Counted from the stretch's first letter, positions 1 through 9,384 are shown. The stretch is DNA of 64,000 nucleotides from Halobacterium sp. CBA1132 (GCF_001485535.1 NZ_BCMZ01000001.1:2232001-2296000), one strand, 5' to 3'. Notes: generated by a model from the sequence alone, not told the origin. Made by a program: numbers and translations.

Positions 1-155
1 ACATGCTGTCGGCGTTTTTCCTCGGGTACGTCACGCTCACCGAACTCGCCGCGGTGCTGACGGCGGGGACGCTGGTGAGCGTGCTGTCGACGCTGACGTT
101 CGCGGTCGTCGAGTCGTGGCGAGCCGAGCGGAAGGGCGGCCCGGACGCCGCCTAG
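1..155 (+). CDS. 3' end of a membrane protein gene (partial)
   Basis: An open frame enters from the left edge and ends with TAG at 153-155. The visible 50 residues begin with a Met at base 3, but this is probably internal. They contain about 35 hydrophobic residues (AFFLGYVTLTELAAVLTAG and on) followed by a short charged tail ending KGGPDAA, as at the cytoplasmic end of an integral membrane protein. The family cannot be named from this fragment. It converges on the polyprenyl synthetase gene and overlaps its stop by a few bases. Confidence 0.6.
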   Translation, partial: MLSAFFLGYVTLTELAAVLTAGTLVSVLSTLTFAVVESWRAERKGGPDAA

Positions 156-994
156 GCTTCCCGGGAGACGACGAACTCCGCGAGATACTCCAAGTAGTCG
201 TAGGCTTCCCCCGCCGGCAGGTCGAGGCTGTCGAGGGCCTCCATCGCGCGCTCGCTCTCGCGTTCGGCGAGCGCGTTCAACTCCGCCGGCGAACGGTCGG
301 TGACGCGAACGATGCTCGGACGGTCCATCTCCTCGTCGATGCCCGCGGGCTTTCCGAGGTCCTCGCTGTCCGCGGTGGCGTCGAGGACATCGTCCCGAAT
401 CTGGAACGCGACGCCGACCCGTTCGGCGTACTCCCCGAGCGCCTCTATCGAGCGGCCGTCCGCGTCCGCGGCAATCGCGCCGAGCTCCGCGGCCGCGCGG
501 AACAGCGCGCCCGTCTTCCGGCGCGCCAACTCCATGTACTCGGCTTCCGTCTCGGGCCGGTCGACGAGTTCGATGGCCTCGCCCTCACCGAGCTCGACGA
601 GCGCATCGGTCACGCACTCCATCGCACGCGGGTCCCGGGAGAACAGCGCGAACGCCTCCCCGAGCAGGCCGTTCGACGCAATCAGCGCGGGGCCGTGCTG
701 GAACTCCGCCCACGCGCTGGCCTTCCCGCGGCGGAGCGCCGACTGGTCGATGATGTCGTCGACGACGAGGGAGGCGTTGTGCACGAGTTCGACGCCGACC
801 GCGAACCCCATCGCGTCCTCGCTGTCCCCGCCGGCGGCCTCGCAGACGAGCACGGTGAGCGTCGGCCGCACGCGCTTGCCGCCCGCGAGCACGACGTGTT
901 CGAGTTCGTCGCTGAGTTCCGACGGCTCCACGGCCGCGACGGTCTCCGCGAGCCGCTGTTCGATGGCGGCGCGGCGCGCCTCCACGTACTCCAT
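152..994 (-). CDS. Polyprenyl (geranylgeranyl-type) diphosphate synthase
   Basis: A 280-residue trans-isoprenyl diphosphate synthase that condenses isopentenyl diphosphate with allylic diphosphates to make precursors of archaeal lipids, quinones and carotenoids. Visible motifs are GKRVRP (IPP binding), the first aspartate-rich motif DDIID followed by RRGKAS, and the second aspartate motif in FQIRDDVLD. The start at 994 (MEYVEARR) is preferred over the in-frame Met at 1057 because the extra 21 residues look like leader sequence and the family normally begins close to this helix. Product chain length cannot be read from the sequence. It is a single gene, upstream of and on the same strand as nothing closely coupled. 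Confidence 0.9.
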   Translation of the reverse strand: MEYVEARRAAIEQRLAETVAAVEPSELSDELEHVVLAGGKRVRPTLTVLVCEAAGGDSEDAMGFAVGVELVHNASLVVDDIIDQSALRRGKASAWAEFQHGPALIASNGLLGEAFALFSRDPRAMECVTDALVELGEGEAIELVDRPETEAEYMELARRKTGALFRAAAELGAIAADADGRSIEALGEYAERVGVAFQIRDDVLDATADSEDLGKPAGIDEEMDRPSIVRVTDRSPAELNALAERESERAMEALDSLDLPAGEAYDYLEYLAEFVVSREA

Positions 995-1109
995 TACCCG
1001 TCTCTCGGGGATTCGCGCGGAAATATATGACGGGATTTCCCGGCCAGCGGCGCGCACGCGTCGCTTCCGGTCCGACAGAACCGCGAAGAAAACGTGAGTC
1101 GTCGAGCGC

Positions 1110-2084
1110 TCAGACGCTCGGCGCGTCCCCGCCGAACTCCTCGATGAGCGCGGGCACGACGTCGAAGAGGTCGCCGACGACGCCGTAGTCCGCGATGTCG
1201 AAGATGGGCGCGTTCGGGTCGGTGTTCACCGCGATAATGGTGTCCGCGCCCTTCATCCCGGCGACGTGCTGGACGGCGCCCGAGATACCGATTGCGAGGT
1301 AGACGTCCGGCGTCACCTGCTTGCCGGACTGGCCGACCTGCCGGTTCTTCGGGAGCCAGCCGTTGTCCACGATGGGGCGCGACGAGGAGAGCGTCGCGCC
1401 GGTGACTTCGGCGAGTTTCTCGACGAGTTCGAGGTTCTCCTCCTCCTCGATGCCGCGGCCGATGGAGACGAGGAAGTCCGCGTCGCCGATGTCGACGTCG
1501 CCGCCGCCGACCTCCTCGAAGCCCTTCACGTTCGACCGAACGGCGTCCTCGTCGATGTCGACGTCGAACGCCGAAATTTCGGCGTCGCCAGTACCCTCAG
1601 CAGGCGGCCACTCGCCGCCACGAATCGACACCGCGAACGGACCTTCTGCGACGTCGACGGTCGTCTCGACCTTCGAGCCGTACATCTCGCGGGTGACTTC
1701 CAGCGTGCCGTCCGCGTAGTCGAGGTCGGTCGCGTCGGAGACGTACGGGCGGTCGAGGCGCGTCGCGACCGCGGGCGCGTAATCGAGGCCGTTGACGCTG
1801 TTAGGCACCACGACGACCTCTGGGTCGAGTTCTTCCGCGAGCGCCACGACCGCCTGCGTGTAGACGTCGTGGTTGAACTCCTCGCCGTAGTCGACGGTGT
1901 GAATCGCGTCGACGCCGTCGCGGTTCAGTTCCTCGGTGAACGACTCGACGTTCCCCGAGACGACGGCGGCGTGGAGGTCGCCGCCCGTGGCGTCCGCGAG
2001 TTCGCGGCCCGCCGAGAGCAGTTCGAGACTGACGTCGCGCAGGTCGCCGCGACGGTGGTCGGCGACAACGAGCACGTCGGTCAT
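1110..2084 (-). CDS. etfA: Electron transfer flavoprotein alpha subunit
   Basis: A 324-residue EtfA/FixB. With EtfB it forms an FAD heterodimer that carries electrons from acyl-CoA and other dehydrogenases to the respiratory chain. The C-terminal FAD domain is clear: SSRPIVDNGWLPKNRQVG followed by QSGKQVTPDVYLAIGISGA, the family signature. The N-terminal Rossmann-like half begins MTDVLVVADHRRGD. It lies 58 bp downstream of etfB on the same strand and is surely co-transcribed with it. The length is normal for archaeal EtfA. Confidence 0.95.
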   Translation of the reverse strand: MTDVLVVADHRRGDLRDVSLELLSAGRELADATGGDLHAAVVSGNVESFTEELNRDGVDAIHTVDYGEEFNHDVYTQAVVALAEELDPEVVVVPNSVNGLDYAPAVATRLDRPYVSDATDLDYADGTLEVTREMYGSKVETTVDVAEGPFAVSIRGGEWPPAEGTGDAEISAFDVDIDEDAVRSNVKGFEEVGGGDVDIGDADFLVSIGRGIEEEENLELVEKLAEVTGATLSSSRPIVDNGWLPKNRQVGQSGKQVTPDVYLAIGISGAVQHVAGMKGADTIIAVNTDPNAPIFDIADYGVVGDLFDVVPALIEEFGGDAPSV

Positions 2085-2142
2085 TGGCTCTCACCCCCGG
2101 TGAGAACGATGACGTCGTCGGGCGTGGAACGTCCGACGGAAG

Positions 2143-2982
2143 TCATTCGCCGACCACCCCCTTCTCGCGGAGCACGTCAGCGAGCTTCCCGGCCTGCTCG
2201 CCGGCGTCGCCGTCGAGGTACTGCGCGTCGCTCTCGGTCTCGGGTTCGTACATCGCTGTCACGTCGAGGCTGCTCGCCACGTCGCTGATTCCGAGGTCGT
2301 CGAGGCTCTGCACGTCGATTTCCTTCGACTGGGCCTGACGGATGCCCCGCAGGCTGGCGTACCGCGGCTCGTTGATGCCCGTCTGGATGGCCAGCACTGC
2401 TGGGAGTTCGATGTCGGTGAGTTCCTCGACGCCGCCCTCCAGTTCGCGGCGGACAGAAGCGACGCTCTCGTCGAGAACCGTCTCGGTGTCGAGGGCGTTC
2501 ACAACCGCCGCCCACTCGAAGCCGAGCGTCTCCGCGAGCGCCACGCCGGTCGCGCCGAAACTGTCGTCGTTGGCCTGCACGCCGGAGAGCACGAGGTCGG
2601 GGTCCTCGTCCGCAACGACCGCCCCGAGCAGTTCGGCCTTCGTCTCCACGTCCAGCAGTTCGACGTCCTCGATGGCGTCGTCCCAGACGCGGACCGCGCG
2701 GTCGGCGCCCTTCGCCAGGGCCATCCGAATCGTCTCCTCGCTGCGCTCCGGCCCGATGGTGACCGCGACGACTTCGACGTCGTCATCAGGTTGTACCTGA
2801 TTGCTCGCCGAGCTCTGCTCGGCGCTGTCGCCGGCTTCCGCGAGCTGGACGGCTTCCTCGACGGCGTAGTCGTCCCACTCGTTGAGGTCGTAGTCGAGGT
2901 ACGTCTCCTCGATTTCCGTGCCGGAAATCTCGAAGTCGTCCTCGACAGTAGCGACCTCCTTGACGGTGACGAGAACCTTCAT
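2143..2982 (-). CDS. etfB: Electron transfer flavoprotein beta subunit
   Basis: A 279-residue EtfB/FixA beginning MKVLVTVKEVATVEDDF, as usual for the family, with the nucleotide-binding core GPERSEETIRMALAKGADRA and the LSGVQANDDSFG segment. It binds AMP structurally and forms the ETF heterodimer with EtfA, encoded just downstream on the same strand. The ETF has no adjacent FixC/FixX-like partner here, so its dehydrogenase and quinone oxidoreductase partners must be elsewhere. The segment SAEQSSASNQVQPDDD looks like a lineage-specific loop. Confidence 0.95.
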   Translation of the reverse strand: MKVLVTVKEVATVEDDFEISGTEIEETYLDYDLNEWDDYAVEEAVQLAEAGDSAEQSSASNQVQPDDDVEVVAVTIGPERSEETIRMALAKGADRAVRVWDDAIEDVELLDVETKAELLGAVVADEDPDLVLSGVQANDDSFGATGVALAETLGFEWAAVVNALDTETVLDESVASVRRELEGGVEELTDIELPAVLAIQTGINEPRYASLRGIRQAQSKEIDVQSLDDLGISDVASSLDVTAMYEPETESDAQYLDGDAGEQAGKLADVLREKGVVGE

Positions 2983-3063
2983 CGTGCGTGAGTGCTCCGG
3001 GACGCAGGTAAACGTTTTCGGAACTGCGAGGAGCGCACGAACAGTTTCTCCGGGACCGGGGCG

Positions 3064-4233
3064 CTACTCCTCGTCGACGCCGCCGTCGACGCCCTCGCCG
3101 GGCAGCGAGATGAGGTTCTCGCGGCCGATACGGAGCTTCTCGACGCGGTCGTCGTCGGCCATCGAGGAGAGCAACTGGGAGACCTTCGCGGTCGACCACC
3201 GCGTCTCCTCGACGATTTCGGACTGCTTCATCCGGCCGCCGTGCTCGCGCAGCAGCCGCTCGACGCGCTCCTCGTCGCTCAACAACTCGGGGTCGGTTCG
3301 CTCGGACTCTGAGTCTGTGTCGCCGCCCGCACTCGGCGAGGACGCCGCGGCCCCGCCGGTCCCGGTCACCGCTCCGGCGTCTGCTGGTGGTTCGTCGCTC
3401 TCAGAGTCGTCGCTCGCGTCGGTGCTGGTGACCTCGTCGCGAACGCGGTCCAGCCACGAGGACGCGGGCTCGTCGCGGTAGTACGCCCACACGGTCGCGG
3501 CGCCGACGACCAGCGCGAGTACGCCGACTGCGACGAGTACGACGACGGAGACGCCGACCACGCTGTCGTTCTCCGTGAACTCGGCGAACGGCTCGTCGGC
3601 GCCAAACGTCTGCGGCCCCGACCAACGGTACCCGTTGTTGACGATGCTCGTGTCCGGCAACACGCGCTCCGTGTCGTAGCCCTCCGGCGAGCGGAGGGTC
3701 AGCGTCTGGTTCGCCGAGAGGTCGCCGAACCACTGCGTGGAGAACGAGTCGACGACCAGTCGCTCGTCTTCGACGCGGGAGAAGTTCGTCCACGTGAACC
3801 GCAGTGAGAGCACGCCCGTGGAGTTGTTCCCGTGCTCGACGACGCGCGACGACCGGCTGGCGTCCCGGATTTCCATGGGTCGGCCGACGCGGTCGCTGAC
3901 CGACGGGACGACCGCGCGGAACACGTCCACCGAGAACTCGGTGTCAGTCACACCCGTCTCGAACCGGTCGCGAAGCCGTTCGAACGCCGCGGTGGCGTTG
4001 TCGCCTTCGAGAGTGTACTTCGAGGAGACGGTCCAGCGAGCCGCGCCGTCGGGCTGCACTTGGACGGTGATGTCGACGCCCGACGCTTCCAGTCCTGCGT
4101 CATCTTGGAGGGCGGCCGACTGCGGAGCGGCCGGCTGCGGAGCGGGCGCTCCGACTGTACCGGCCACGGGCACAGCGAGGAGACAGACAACGGCGACGAG
4201 GAGGGCGGCCTGCCGCATACCAGTTCCGTCCAC
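3064..4233 (-). CDS. Membrane-anchored protein with C-terminal winged helix-turn-helix
   Basis: A 389-residue protein. Residues 1-30 are a signal peptide (QAALLVAVVCLLAVPVAGT), followed by an extracellular beta-rich domain with N-glycosylation-type sequons (NNST, NFS, NQT). One transmembrane helix lies around 224-250 (SVVGVSVVVLVAVGVLALVV). A low-complexity acidic linker follows, then a cytoplasmic winged helix near 320-375 (EERVERLLREHGGRMKQ, then STAKVSQLLSSM). The layout suggests a one-component membrane transcription regulator that senses outside and binds DNA inside, a haloarchaeal family of unknown ligand. A second Met lies 5 residues in. Confidence 0.75.
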   Translation of the reverse strand: MDGTGMRQAALLVAVVCLLAVPVAGTVGAPAPQPAAPQSAALQDDAGLEASGVDITVQVQPDGAARWTVSSKYTLEGDNATAAFERLRDRFETGVTDTEFSVDVFRAVVPSVSDRVGRPMEIRDASRSSRVVEHGNNSTGVLSLRFTWTNFSRVEDERLVVDSFSTQWFGDLSANQTLTLRSPEGYDTERVLPDTSIVNNGYRWSGPQTFGADEPFAEFTENDSVVGVSVVVLVAVGVLALVVGAATVWAYYRDEPASSWLDRVRDEVTSTDASDDSESDEPPADAGAVTGTGGAAASSPSAGGDTDSESERTDPELLSDEERVERLLREHGGRMKQSEIVEETRWSTAKVSQLLSSMADDDRVEKLRIGRENLISLPGEGVDGGVDEE

Positions 4234-4414
4234 CCCGCTCGTGCAAAGTATTTTCTATCCGGTGGAACCCACCAGCTCGCTGACTTCACGCCGGACGCCC
4301 CACGTCAGTCGTCGCTGCGCACGACAAGCGCCACCCCCGGTGGGCTTCGACCGGGACTCGGCCGCGGTCGTCGTCTCCGCATCGCTTTTGTCGGGTGCGG
4401 TCGAACGCGTTCCC

Positions 4415-5617
4415 ATGTCCCGCGTCCGCCCCGCCCTCGCCGCGGTCCTCCTCGTCGTCGCCACGACGGCCACACTCGCCGCCGGCGGCGTCGCCGCGCC
4501 CGTCGAGCCCAGCGACAGCCCCGTCGTTGGCACCTCCGAGCAGTCCACGCACGTCCTCCTCCTCACGGAGGTTGACGCGGCGGCGTACAACGAACCGAAC
4601 GCGTCCGTGACGAGCACGCTCGAATCCGGCCACGCGGCCCTCGGCGACAACCTCCAACTCGGGACGGTCGAGCAGCGCCTCGCGGCGACGGAGAACCGGT
4701 CCGCCCGCCGCAAAATCCTCCAGAACGCCACCGACGAGGCCGCCGAACGCGTCGCGGAACTCCGTGCTCGGGCGACGGCCGCCCACGACGCGTACACCGA
4801 CGGCGACATCACGGCCTCGGCGTACGTCCGCACGCTGGGCACGATTCACGCGGAAGCCAGCAGTCTCTCCTCGATACTCGGCAGCACGTCCGCCGCCGGA
4901 ACGCTGTACACGCACGCCTACGACGACGGCTTCTCGGAGATCGGTACGCGAGTGTACCGGCTCCGCGCGCAGTTGGCGACAGTGCAGGGGCCGGTCCGGG
5001 AGCGCGTCGCGGCGGTCGTCCACGGTGACCGCGACCAGATTCGCGTCCACCTGACGGTCGGCAACGGCGTCATGCTCTCGACCATCACCGACGGCCGCTA
5101 CGTCCGCGAGACTGTCCGCCCCGACAACGTCGAAGAGAACCTCGGCGGGGACATCTCGGAAGCGCCCGCCATCATCCAGACGCAGTACCCGTGGCTGTCG
5201 AACCACTCGACGTCGCCGAGCATCGAGACGCGCGGCGGGTACGCCTTCTACTACACGGCGAACTACGGCCACGGCCAGATTTCGGCGTACATCGACACGA
5301 CGACCGAGCGGGTCTACGTCGAACGCCACCAGCAGACGCTCTCGCAGCTCCCCGCAGACACCGGACAGACCGACACGGAGAACAACGTGACGCTGACGAC
5401 CTCCCGGACGTACACGGGCGGGCCGCTGCTCGTGCAGGTGGAGAACGAAGCCGACGAACCCCTCGATACGACCGTCTCCCTGAATGGGGAAACTGTCGGT
5501 GACACGGGCGACGACGGTCGGCTCTGGCTGCTGAGTCCCGCTGGCGAGTACAGCGTCTCGACGGTCCACGACGGCGCGACGCTGGAGGCCAACGTGACTG
5601 CGCGGCCGTCGCCCTGA
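4415..5617 (+). CDS. Secreted haloarchaeal protein of unknown function
   Basis: A 400-residue exported protein. The start at 4415 gives a signal peptide (RPALAAVLLVVATTATLAAGG); the frame stays open upstream, but that part is shadow of the opposite-strand gene. After a helical region rich in Ala/Glu/Arg (roughly residues 60-150) comes a domain with HLTVGNGVMLSTITDGRYVRET and a GYAFYYTANYGHGQISAYIDTTTERVYVE-like beta segment, then a C-terminal Ig-like or carboxypeptidase-regulatory-like repeat (LNGETVGDTGDDGRLWLLSPAG). I recognise the architecture only as a conserved haloarchaeal surface protein. It is followed 52 bp later by a pilin-like gene on the same strand. Confidence 0.7.
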   Translation: MSRVRPALAAVLLVVATTATLAAGGVAAPVEPSDSPVVGTSEQSTHVLLLTEVDAAAYNEPNASVTSTLESGHAALGDNLQLGTVEQRLAATENRSARRKILQNATDEAAERVAELRARATAAHDAYTDGDITASAYVRTLGTIHAEASSLSSILGSTSAAGTLYTHAYDDGFSEIGTRVYRLRAQLATVQGPVRERVAAVVHGDRDQIRVHLTVGNGVMLSTITDGRYVRETVRPDNVEENLGGDISEAPAIIQTQYPWLSNHSTSPSIETRGGYAFYYTANYGHGQISAYIDTTTERVYVERHQQTLSQLPADTGQTDTENNVTLTTSRTYTGGPLLVQVENEADEPLDTTVSLNGETVGDTGDDGRLWLLSPAGEYSVSTVHDGATLEANVTARPSP

Positions 5618-5668
5618 CGACGCGGCCCGTCCGAGGGTTCTTGTCCGAGCGCGCGACCACTGGAGCGC

Positions 5669-6211
5669 GTGCCCCGCGGCTACGCGCCCGTCGCGGTCGT
5701 CCTCCTGCTCGCGGTCACCGTCGCCACCGCGGCAGCCGTCGCGACGGCGGTTCCCGTCCTCCCTGGTGACCCGCCGCCGCAGCGCGGCATCGACGCCGAC
5801 GCGACCAGCGACGGCCGCGTCGCGGTGACGGTGCTGGCCGGGGAACCGCTCGACGTGCGCGAGGCGACCGTGCGGATTTCCGTCGACGGAAAGCGACTCG
5901 CCCACCAGCCGCCAGTTCCGTTCTTCGCCGCGGCCGGATTTCGCGGCGGCCCAACGGGACCGTTCAACGTGGCCGCCGACCCGACGTGGAATGTGGGGGA
6001 GACGGCGTCGCTGCGGGTGGCTGGGACGAACACCCCCGCGTTGCGAGCGGGCGCGTCGCTCAGGGTTGAGGTGTACGTCGACGGCCGCGTCGTGGCCGTC
6101 GCTGAAACGACAGTCGAGAGAAGTAATCAGTCCGCGGCTTCGTCGTCCGCCGGTGCTCGCGCGAGTGTGACGATTGCGCGCGGGCTGCCGGGTTTCGCCT
6201 GCATCACGTGA
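5669..6211 (+). CDS. Short exported protein with a type IV pilin-like N-terminus
   Basis: A 180-residue protein starting at GTG. The first 27 residues (PRGYAPVAVVLLLAVTVATAAAV) resemble the short positive stretch plus hydrophobic helix of archaeal type IV pilins (RAVSPVIGVILMV-like), though the usual SP(V/I) cleavage context is only approximate (YAPVAVV). The remainder is beta-rich, with glycine and proline turns. The last 28 codons overlap the 3' end of the convergent methyltransferase gene by 85 bp, so the true C-terminus could be a recent extension. It could instead be an ordinary membrane-anchored secreted protein. Confidence 0.55.
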   Translation: MPRGYAPVAVVLLLAVTVATAAAVATAVPVLPGDPPPQRGIDADATSDGRVAVTVLAGEPLDVREATVRISVDGKRLAHQPPVPFFAAAGFRGGPTGPFNVAADPTWNVGETASLRVAGTNTPALRAGASLRVEVYVDGRVVAVAETTVERSNQSAASSSAGARASVTIARGLPGFACIT

Positions 6212-6765
6212 TTTTCCACGTCGACGAAGCCGGCTTCGGCGAACATTCGGTCGGCCTCGTCCTCGTCGTAGAACAGCATGATTGCGTCGGCGACCTTCTG
6301 GAACACCGTCGAGTTCGGGTAGTCGGGACCGACGACAACGGTCCACTCGCCGGGCTTCAGGACGCGGCGAATCTCGCGCAGGCCCTCGACCGGGTTGGGC
6401 CAGTACTCGATGGACCCCGACGACCACACCGCGTCGAAGGAGTCGTCCTTGAACGGCAAGCGCTCGGCGTCCCCGTAGTGGAACGCCACGTCGTCGTGGC
6501 GCCCGAACTTCGCGAACGCCTTCTCCAACTGGTGGGGGCTCTGGTCGAGCCCGCAGACGTCGTCGGTGTACTGGAGGATTCCCTCGGTCCCGAACCCGGT
6601 GCCACAGCCCACGTCGAGGACGCGGTCGTCGGCGTCCAAGTCGAGCATCGCCAGCGCCTCGTCGCGCATCTCCTCGTTCCACACGAACGGGTTGACGCGG
6701 TCGTACACCTTCGAGAGGTACTTGTAGAAGGTGCGCGCTCGCGCCTTGTCTTCGAGGACTCCCAT
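6127..6765 (-). CDS. UbiE/MenG-like class I SAM-dependent methyltransferase
   Basis: A 212-residue methyltransferase. The N-terminal FYKYLSKVYDRVNPFVW matches the start of UbiE/MenG and tocopherol-type quinone methyltransferases. The SAM-binding motif I is VLDVGCGTGFGTEG, followed by GLDQSPHQLEKA, GDAERLPFKDDSFD and the post-motif RVLKPGEW. A role in C-methylation of the menaquinone ring or a related prenylated ring is plausible for a menaquinone-using haloarchaeon, but the substrate cannot be read from the sequence. The gene stands alone, convergent with the pilin-like gene and divergent from the ATP synthase operon. Confidence 0.8.
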   Translation of the reverse strand: MGVLEDKARARTFYKYLSKVYDRVNPFVWNEEMRDEALAMLDLDADDRVLDVGCGTGFGTEGILQYTDDVCGLDQSPHQLEKAFAKFGRHDDVAFHYGDAERLPFKDDSFDAVWSSGSIEYWPNPVEGLREIRRVLKPGEWTVVVGPDYPNSTVFQKVADAIMLFYDEDEADRMFAEAGFVDVENHVMQAKPGSPRAIVTLARAPADDEAAD

Positions 6766-6824
6766 TGCCCCGGAATTGCGCCCGAAGACGCATAATAGCT
6801 TGCGTTAGCGCCCGCGAACTTCGC

Positions 6825-6842
6825 AACTACCATATAGGCCGT
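6825..6842 (+). promoter_or_regulatory. Likely TATA box of the ATP synthase operon
   Basis: The A/T-rich stretch ACCATATAGG lies about 30-38 bases before the atpH ATG at 6868, in the divergent gap between the methyltransferase and atpH. It is the only TATA-like run in the right place for the operon, and would put the transcription start close to the ATG. Assigned by position and composition only. Confidence 0.45.
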
Positions 6843-6867
6843 GGCCAAAGGTCCGCCCGGTAAGTGT

Positions 6868-7200
6868 ATGCCAAGGCCAGAGGTTCTCGAAAACATCAAA
6901 TCGGCAGAATCGGACGCCGACGACATCGTGGCTGAGGCGGAGGAGGACCGGGAGCAACGGTTGTCCGAAGCCCGACAGCGAGCCGATGAGATCCGCAGCG
7001 AAGCGGAAGAGGAGGCTCGCGAGCTGAAAGAACAAGAACTCGAAGAGGCGCGCGAAGACATCGAAGCGGAGCGTGACAGCATCCTCGAAAACGGGGAAAC
7101 CGAACGCGAGCAACTCGAATCGCTCGCTGAGGAGAACGACGAGGACGCAGTCGCGTACGCCGTCGAACAGTTCGAGGAGGCGGTACATGCTCAGACCTGA
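6868..7200 (+). CDS. atpH: A-type ATP synthase subunit H (peripheral stalk)
   Basis: A 110-residue, almost wholly helical, highly charged coiled coil (EAEEDREQRLSEARQRADE). It is the first gene of the ATP synthase operon, as AhaH is in other archaea. With subunit E it forms the peripheral stalk that holds A3B3 still against the rotor. The start at 6868 (MPRPEVLENIKSAES) is chosen over the in-frame Met 27 bases earlier because family members begin just before the ENIKxAE helix. The 3' end overlaps the atpI start by 14 bp. Confidence 0.88.
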   Translation: MPRPEVLENIKSAESDADDIVAEAEEDREQRLSEARQRADEIRSEAEEEARELKEQELEEAREDIEAERDSILENGETEREQLESLAEENDEDAVAYAVEQFEEAVHAQT

Positions 7201-9379
7201 ACGCATGAGCAAGGTGTCGGTGACGGGCTCGAAGCGCGTCATCGACGACGTCATCGAGACGATTCACGACCTGAATCTCGTCCACCTCTCGGACTACGAC
7301 GGCGACATCGAGGGGTTCGATAACGGCAACCCGATGGAGGGCGCCGACGACGCCTCCGAGAAGCTCGTCACGGTGCGGTCGCTGCAGTCGACGCTCGACG
7401 TCGACGAGGCCGACGCCGGCCCGACCCGCATCGTCACCGACGAAGCGCTCGAAACCGAACTCGAAGAGATTCGCGTCGAGGTCAACGACCTCGACGACCG
7501 CTACGGTGAACTCGAGGACGAACTCCGCGACATCGACGAGCGAATCGACGCCGTCGAACCGTTCGCGGACCTCGGCATCGACCTCGACCTGCTCGGTGGC
7601 TACGACAGCCTGCAGGTCGCAGTCGGTGAGGGGAACGCCGACGACGTCCGCGACGAACTCCGGACCGCGGAACCCATCGAGGCGTTCGAGGTCTTCGAGG
7701 GGGACGACACGCTCGCGGTGTTCGCGTACCCGCGCAGCGACGACCCCGACGCGCTCGACGACGCGCTCGTCGGCGTGGAGTTCGCGCGACTGGAGGTCCC
7801 GGACGCCGAGGGTAGCCCCGAAGCGTACGTCGAGGAACTCCGCCACGACCGCGAGACCATCGAGTCGAAACTCGACAGCGTGGAGAGCGAACTCGACGAC
7901 CTCCGCGTGGAGCACGCGGGCTTCCTGCTGGCCGCCGAGGAGAAACTCTCCATCGATGTCCAGAAGGCGGAAGTTCCGCTGCAGTTCGCGACCACCGAAC
8001 ACGCGTTCGTCGCCGAGGGGTGGATTCCCAGCGACGAGTACGCGACGTTCGTCGAAGGGCTTCAGGACGCCGTCGGCGAGCACGCTGCGGTCGAAGAACT
8101 CGAACAAGCGGAGTACGAGCCGTCCGGTCACGGCCACCACGGCCCCAGCGACGAGCCGGAGCCGGTCACGGACGACGAAACCGAGGCCGCGACCGACGGC
8201 GGTACGGCGGCCGAGTTCGACGAGGACGACAGCCCGCCGGTCATCCAGGACAACCCCGGTGTTGCGCGACCGTTCGAGGCGCTGACCGAGGTCATCAACC
8301 GACCGAAGTACACGGAGCTCGACCCGACGGTCGTGTTGTTCCTGACGTTCCCGGCGTTCTACGGGTTCATGATCGGGGACCTCGGGTACGGCATCCTGTA
8401 CGGCGCACTGGGCTTCTGGCTGTACCGCGGCTTCGACAGCGAGATGATTTCGAAGCTCGGCGGTGTCGCCATGTGGGCCGGCGGATTCACGGCCCTGTTC
8501 GGCGTTCTGTACGGCGAGATATTCGGACTCCACCTCGTCACGGAGTACCTGTGGCACGGCGCGCTCGGCCTCGCGGACGCCCCGCTGAAGAAGGGGCTCC
8601 ACGTCAGCGCGTTCGCCGAACTGTGGCTCGCGGCGAGCCTCCTGTTCGGTATCGCCCACCTCGCAATCGGCTACGTGTTCGGGCTCGTCAACGAGACGCG
8701 CTCGCACGGCCTGAAGGCCGCCGTCACGGAGAGCGGCGGTCCGCTCCTGCTCATGGCGGGTGTCGGCGCGTGGCTGTTCAGCACGCACATGCAGTCCGGC
8801 GGCGGTCCGCGCCCCGAACTGCTCTACCGCGCACTGGAACTCCCGCCCATCGTCGGCATCGTGGGCCTCGCGCTCGCGGTGCTTGGACTCGTACTCGTGA
8901 CGATTGGCGAGGGCGCCGCCGGGTTCCTCGAGAGCCCGACGTACGCGCTCGTCAACACCGTCTCCTACACGCGGATTGCGGCGGTCCTGCTCGCGAAGGC
9001 GGGCATGGCGTACGTCGTCAATCTGCTCGTGTTCGGCGCCTACGAACTCCACCTCGAAGAGCCCGAGACCGTCGAGTACATGTTCGGTCTGTTCTCGGCG
9101 ACGCTCGAACACGAGACGCACTTCATGCTGTTCAACACCCACACCCACGGGGGCGAAGTGCTGTTCCCCGGCCTGATTCACATGGGTACCGCGGGGGTGC
9201 TCGGCGGCATCGTCGTGTTCGTGCTCGGCCACCTTCTCGTGTTGGCGCTCGGCGTCACATCCGCCGGCTTACAGACGCTACGCCTCGAATACGTGGAGTT
9301 CTTTAACAAGTTTTATGAGGGCGGTGGCGAGAAGTATCACCCGTTCGGCCACCAGCGAAACTACACCACTGAGGACTAA
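7187..9379 (+). CDS. atpI: A-type ATP synthase subunit I (membrane a-subunit)
   Basis: A 730-residue subunit I. The soluble N-terminal half (about 1-370) is rich in coiled coil (LEEIRVEVNDLDDRYGELED), with an acidic, low-complexity linker around 310-360. The C-terminal half carries some seven to eight membrane helices, beginning VVLFLTFPAFYGFMIGDLGYG. It supplies the stator half-channels for ion flow past the K ring; the conserved essential Arg should lie in one of the last helices (SYTRIAAVLLAKAG). The start at 7187 (MLRPERMSKVSV) overlaps atpH, which suggests translational coupling. In this cluster it lies between atpH and atpK. Confidence 0.93.
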   Translation: MLRPERMSKVSVTGSKRVIDDVIETIHDLNLVHLSDYDGDIEGFDNGNPMEGADDASEKLVTVRSLQSTLDVDEADAGPTRIVTDEALETELEEIRVEVNDLDDRYGELEDELRDIDERIDAVEPFADLGIDLDLLGGYDSLQVAVGEGNADDVRDELRTAEPIEAFEVFEGDDTLAVFAYPRSDDPDALDDALVGVEFARLEVPDAEGSPEAYVEELRHDRETIESKLDSVESELDDLRVEHAGFLLAAEEKLSIDVQKAEVPLQFATTEHAFVAEGWIPSDEYATFVEGLQDAVGEHAAVEELEQAEYEPSGHGHHGPSDEPEPVTDDETEAATDGGTAAEFDEDDSPPVIQDNPGVARPFEALTEVINRPKYTELDPTVVLFLTFPAFYGFMIGDLGYGILYGALGFWLYRGFDSEMISKLGGVAMWAGGFTALFGVLYGEIFGLHLVTEYLWHGALGLADAPLKKGLHVSAFAELWLAASLLFGIAHLAIGYVFGLVNETRSHGLKAAVTESGGPLLLMAGVGAWLFSTHMQSGGGPRPELLYRALELPPIVGIVGLALAVLGLVLVTIGEGAAGFLESPTYALVNTVSYTRIAAVLLAKAGMAYVVNLLVFGAYELHLEEPETVEYMFGLFSATLEHETHFMLFNTHTHGGEVLFPGLIHMGTAGVLGGIVVFVLGHLLVLALGVTSAGLQTLRLEYVEFFNKFYEGGGEKYHPFGHQRNYTTED

Positions 9380-9384
9380 GTAAC

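Noticed and set aside
4286-6826. Minus-strand 846-residue reading frame
   Set aside because: Arg/Val-rich, with no family motifs, and it lies opposite well-supported genes including a secreted protein with signal peptide. It is a GC-driven antisense frame, as are most long overlapping frames in this window (for example 6896-9232 and 11348-13426).
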